Shown one piece after another: positions 61,487-64,000 of a DNA stretch of 64,000 bases. A model generated the notes under the pieces. It ran no database searches. It was not told the DNA's origin and saw only the letters and a list, made by a program, of their open reading frames with translations. How positions within the stretch are numbered: the first letter of the stretch is position 1; each line of letters begins with the position of its first letter. This stretch comes from Archangium gephyra (GTDB lineage: Bacteria; Myxococcota; Myxococcia; Myxococcales; Myxococcaceae). The stretch covers positions 8,022,501-8,086,500 of the forward strand of contig NZ_CP011509.1 in NCBI RefSeq assembly GCF_001027285.1, read 5' to 3'. Position numbers and translations under genes: made by a program.

Positions 61487-62278
61487 TCAGCGTCCCTGGA
61501 AGCTGGGAGCCCTGCGCGCCGCCGCGGCCGCGAGCCCCTCGCCCAGGTCCTCGCTCCCGTAGCTCTCCGCCTGGAAGCGAGCCTCTTCCTCCAGGGCCCG
61601 CTGGAGGGCGGCCCGGTCCGGCGCCAGCCTGCGCTTGAGCGCGCGGGTGGCCAGCGGAGCATTCGCCGCCACCTGGGCCGCCAGCTTCCGCGCACGTGCG
61701 AGCACCTCGGACCCTGGCGCCGCCTCGAGCGCCAGCCCGAGCCGCACCGCCTCACGCCCGTCGAAGCGGCGGCCCGTGAGGAGCAGCTCCGCGCCCCGCT
61801 GCGCGCCCGCCCTCCACGGCACGAAGTACGTCGCCCCCATGCCCGGGTGCAGGCCCAGCTGGACGAAGTTGAGCGCGAGCTTCGCGTCCTCGGCGACGAC
61901 ACACAGGTCGCACGCGAGCGCCACACACAGCCCGGCGCCAATCGCCGCTCCCTCCACCGCGGCCACCGTGGGCACCGGCAGCTCCAGCACGCTGAGGTAG
62001 CGCGCATAGAAGTCGAGCATGAAGGTGCGCGCCTCCTCCGACGACACCCGGCGCAGCCGCTCGAGCATCTGGAGGTCTCCCCCCGCGGAGAACGCTCCGC
62101 CGGCCCCGGCGAGGACGACCGCCCTCACCTCGGGGCGTTGCTGCAACTCGGCCACCCGGCCCCGCAGCGCCTCCCCGAGCTCGGGTGTCATGGCGTTGCG
62201 GCGGGCGGAATCATTCAGCGTGAGGGTGGCGACGGCACCCTCCACCTCGAGCAGGACGGCGGTGGACGGAGTGGACAT
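61487..62278 (-). CDS. Enoyl-CoA hydratase/isomerase family protein
   Basis: A 263-residue crotonase-fold protein: AGAGGAFSAGGDLQML (oxyanion hole) and GAAIGAGLCVALACDL are the CoA-binding and oxyanion-hole motifs. The second catalytic Glu position reads HPGMGAT where hydratases have PEGG(A/S), so isomerase or other crotonase activity is as likely as hydration. Start ATG 62278. Confidence 0.88.
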   Translation of the reverse strand: MSTPSTAVLLEVEGAVATLTLNDSARRNAMTPELGEALRGRVAELQQRPEVRAVVLAGAGGAFSAGGDLQMLERLRRVSSEEARTFMLDFYARYLSVLELPVPTVAAVEGAAIGAGLCVALACDLCVVAEDAKLALNFVQLGLHPGMGATYFVPWRAGAQRGAELLLTGRRFDGREAVRLGLALEAAPGSEVLARARKLAAQVAANAPLATRALKRRLAPDRAALQRALEEEARFQAESYGSEDLGEGLAAAAARRAPSFQGR

Positions 62279-62338
62279 GGGGCCCCTTTTATCAGGCTCG
62301 ACCCGGGGCCCCAGCCCGTACGTCCTGGAGGACGGGTG

Positions 62339-63517
62339 TTACTTCTGGCCGCCCAGCCACGAGCCCCAGCGCACGATCCGCGTGCCGCCCTCGGGCTCGC
62401 GCTTGCCACCGGCGGCCACGCGCTCGGTGGAGCTGGCCAGTGGCTGGAAGCGCGCCTCATAGGGCAGGCCCGCGAAGCCCGGGGCCCACGGATCGGCCGC
62501 GTAGGTCTGCGAGAAGACGCGCTGGGTGCCCTCGACGTTCTCCGTGCTCTGCTCGGTGAGGGCGGGCACCTCGCGGCCCTCCGCGGTGAAGGTGCCACGG
62601 GTGACGGACGCGGCGGTGGCGGGCGGCCAGTCCCCCGAGGACAGCGCCTCCCAGGGCAGGTTGATCAGCACTTCCTCGAGGGGCTCCGGCTCCACCTGGG
62701 AGAAGTCGGAGCAGGGGGCGGCGTTGGCGTCCACGGGGGCCTCGGTGCGCAGCAGGTAGCCGCGCTCGGCGGCGAAGCACACGCGCTGCACGCTCGGCGA
62801 GGGGCCCACGTCCACGCGCCGGTCGTAGTACGAGCCCGGGCCCAGGGGCCGCTCCAGCGAGGGCACGGGGGCGTTGGCACCCGCCGAGCCCTCGCGGAAC
62901 TCGCGCAGGGTGAGCTGGAAGCCGCCCGCGGCGCCGAAACCGGAGAGCGTGATGTTCGCGTCGATCAGGCCGCGGGTGAGGTAGAGCGGGCCCGGCTCGT
63001 TGGCGTACACGCGCGTGCGCAGGGGGCCGTCCACGGGGCGCTGATCGCTCACGTAGCGCGAGGCCTCCCAGGTGCGGCCCGCGCTGGAGGGCTTCTCGGC
63101 GGAGACCTCACCCGCGTGGGGCACGTCGAGCGGGCGCGTCGTGTCCGCGCGCACGGGGAAGAGCAGCTCCCGCGCCAGCCGCGTCTGGGCCAGGGGCTTG
63201 CCGGCCTCGTCGGTGAAGGCCAGGCGCACCCAGACCCAGGGCTGCTGCACGGCCACCACCTCCAGCGTCACCTGACCGCCCAGGGTTCGCAGGGTGCCGC
63301 CGCCGCGGGGCTCGGTGCTCTGGGTCCCGGAGAAGGAGTAGGTGACCCGGTCGCCCACGCGGGCGCGCTTCCAGGCGTCAGCGGCTTTCATGGAGGTGGA
63401 CTCCTGGGCCTGGGGGTCGGAAGGAGACGGGCTGCCCGACTTCGTGCTCTCGCAGCCCGGGAGGAAGGACAGGGCCGCGCCCAGCAGCGCGGCGATGGGG
63501 AGGGTGGTGTGGCGCAT
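62339..63517 (-). CDS. Hypothetical lipoprotein
   Basis: A 392-residue lipoprotein (lipobox ALSFLPGC, Cys 22). The mature part is beta-rich with two Cys (residues 245 and 269) that may pair. I recognise no family. Start ATG 63517. Confidence 0.6.
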   Translation of the reverse strand: MRHTTLPIAALLGAALSFLPGCESTKSGSPSPSDPQAQESTSMKAADAWKRARVGDRVTYSFSGTQSTEPRGGGTLRTLGGQVTLEVVAVQQPWVWVRLAFTDEAGKPLAQTRLARELLFPVRADTTRPLDVPHAGEVSAEKPSSAGRTWEASRYVSDQRPVDGPLRTRVYANEPGPLYLTRGLIDANITLSGFGAAGGFQLTLREFREGSAGANAPVPSLERPLGPGSYYDRRVDVGPSPSVQRVCFAAERGYLLRTEAPVDANAAPCSDFSQVEPEPLEEVLINLPWEALSSGDWPPATAASVTRGTFTAEGREVPALTEQSTENVEGTQRVFSQTYAADPWAPGFAGLPYEARFQPLASSTERVAAGGKREPEGGTRIVRWGSWLGGQK

Positions 63518-63917
63518 ATGCCTGTGAGACTTGATCCACCGGGAGTGTATTCACAAGGACGAGCGCGGCCCTTCGAGGACCTGGAGCGCCCGCGCGCCCT
63601 CCCCTTCCGGCCCGCACCCGCTGTCCGATGGGTGAGCACCCCGTCCGAGACTCGGACAGTCCGAGTGTCGTGCGCACAACTGCTTGACACTCAAACGTTT
63701 TGAACGCAAAACGTCAGGGCACTTTACAAGAAAGCCCAGGACGACGGGTGCATCCATGCTCCAGGGAGAAGATTGAGCTGCCAACCAAGTCCCTGTTTTC
63801 CCGAGGTGTCCAGGTGTTGGCCCGGGGGTTGCTCAGGGCAAGGGGCGCGCGGCCGCGGCTGGGAACCCCTCAGGCGGCGGCGTCCAACCCCTGTAGTCCC
63901 CCGAAAAGGAAGCCCCC
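63518..63917. promoter_or_regulatory. 400-bp intergenic region with clustered palindromes
   Basis: No gene was seen. It contains four GTCCGA-type boxes (63623-63629, 63643-63649, 63651-63657 inverted, 63659-63665); the middle pair GTCCGAG-A-CTCGGAC is a perfect palindrome. Further on, a TTGACA (63684-63689) is followed by ACGTTTTG-AACG-CAAAACGT (63695-63714), a perfect 8-bp inverted repeat. These look like operator sites for the downstream lipoprotein gene. The last bases before ATG 63918 include an AAGGAAG ribosome site. Confidence 0.55.
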
Positions 63918-64000
63918 ATGCGCAAGCTTTCCATGGCGTTGCTGGCCGGTGTTGCCCTCGTTGGTTGCGGTGTCGACTCGCAGGTGGAGAACCAGGAGAT
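63918..64000 (+). CDS. Lipoprotein (5' part only)
   Basis: The frame starts MRKLSMALLAGVALVGCGVD and runs off the right edge. LVGC is a lipobox with the lipidated Cys at residue 17. The rest of the gene is outside the window, so no function can be assigned. Confidence 0.7.
   Translation, partial: MRKLSMALLAGVALVGCGVDSQVENQE

Overview
The window is high-GC bacterial chromosomal DNA with the gene style of a fruiting myxobacterium, most likely Cystobacterineae (Archangium/Cystobacter/Myxococcus relatives). This is inferred from gene content, not from a marker gene. Typical traits are very large multidomain signalling proteins (Ser/Thr kinase-cyclase-ATPase-TPR, ATPase-GAF-histidine kinase, multi-PAS kinases), many lipoproteins, a TonB receptor, and cytochrome P450s. 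No rRNA, complete tRNA or CRISPR array was seen.

Layout. 1-4648 (minus strand): a partial polysaccharide deacetylase, a class I aminotransferase coupled to an SMR-like membrane protein, and a GAF/PAS histidine kinase. 4926-14962 (plus): two giant ATPase-type signalling proteins and a UMF1-like MFS transporter. 14950-17923 (minus): a caspase-like protease with an EF-hand loop, an ECF sigma factor and a DUF4384-type membrane anti-sigma candidate. 18263-21957 (plus): a multi-PAS kinase and a class III nucleotide cyclase.

20.6-28.7 kb looks like an accessory island. It holds IS66 and IS91-like transposase remnants, a broken Fis-type helix-turn-helix, two copies of a tmRNA/tRNA-like 3' end 6.6 kb apart in the same orientation, and between them a PAAR-Het-C type VI secretion effector followed by a lipoprotein that may be its immunity protein. 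28.7-51.2 kb is mostly chromosomal housekeeping and envelope genes: a TPM/LemA-like cluster, a TAXI substrate-binding protein with a PlsC acyltransferase, several lipoproteins, an NlpC/P60 protein, a DUF808 protein, a cysteine-desulfurase-like enzyme lacking the catalytic Cys, a TonB receptor, a P450-ferredoxin pair, and a LysR/SDR divergent pair.

53.87-56.70 kb is the most interesting segment. Three same-strand genes encode a 2OG-Fe(II) oxygenase-like protein, a 274-residue repetitive protein with 18 copies of an A-(Y/H)-x-(Y/W) motif behind a leader-like N-terminus, and a P450 whose I-helix lacks the usual acid-alcohol pair. A perfect 11-bp hairpin separates the repetitive gene from the P450 gene. 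I read this as a candidate multi-core RiPP pathway in which a P450 and a dioxygenase modify i,i+2 aromatic pairs.

56.8-64 kb holds an outer-membrane-type protein, an alpha/beta hydrolase divergent from a TetR regulator across a palindromic operator, a transglutaminase-like protein, a GspG-like secreted protein, an enoyl-CoA hydratase, a lipoprotein, and an intergenic region rich in palindromes ahead of a partial lipoprotein gene.
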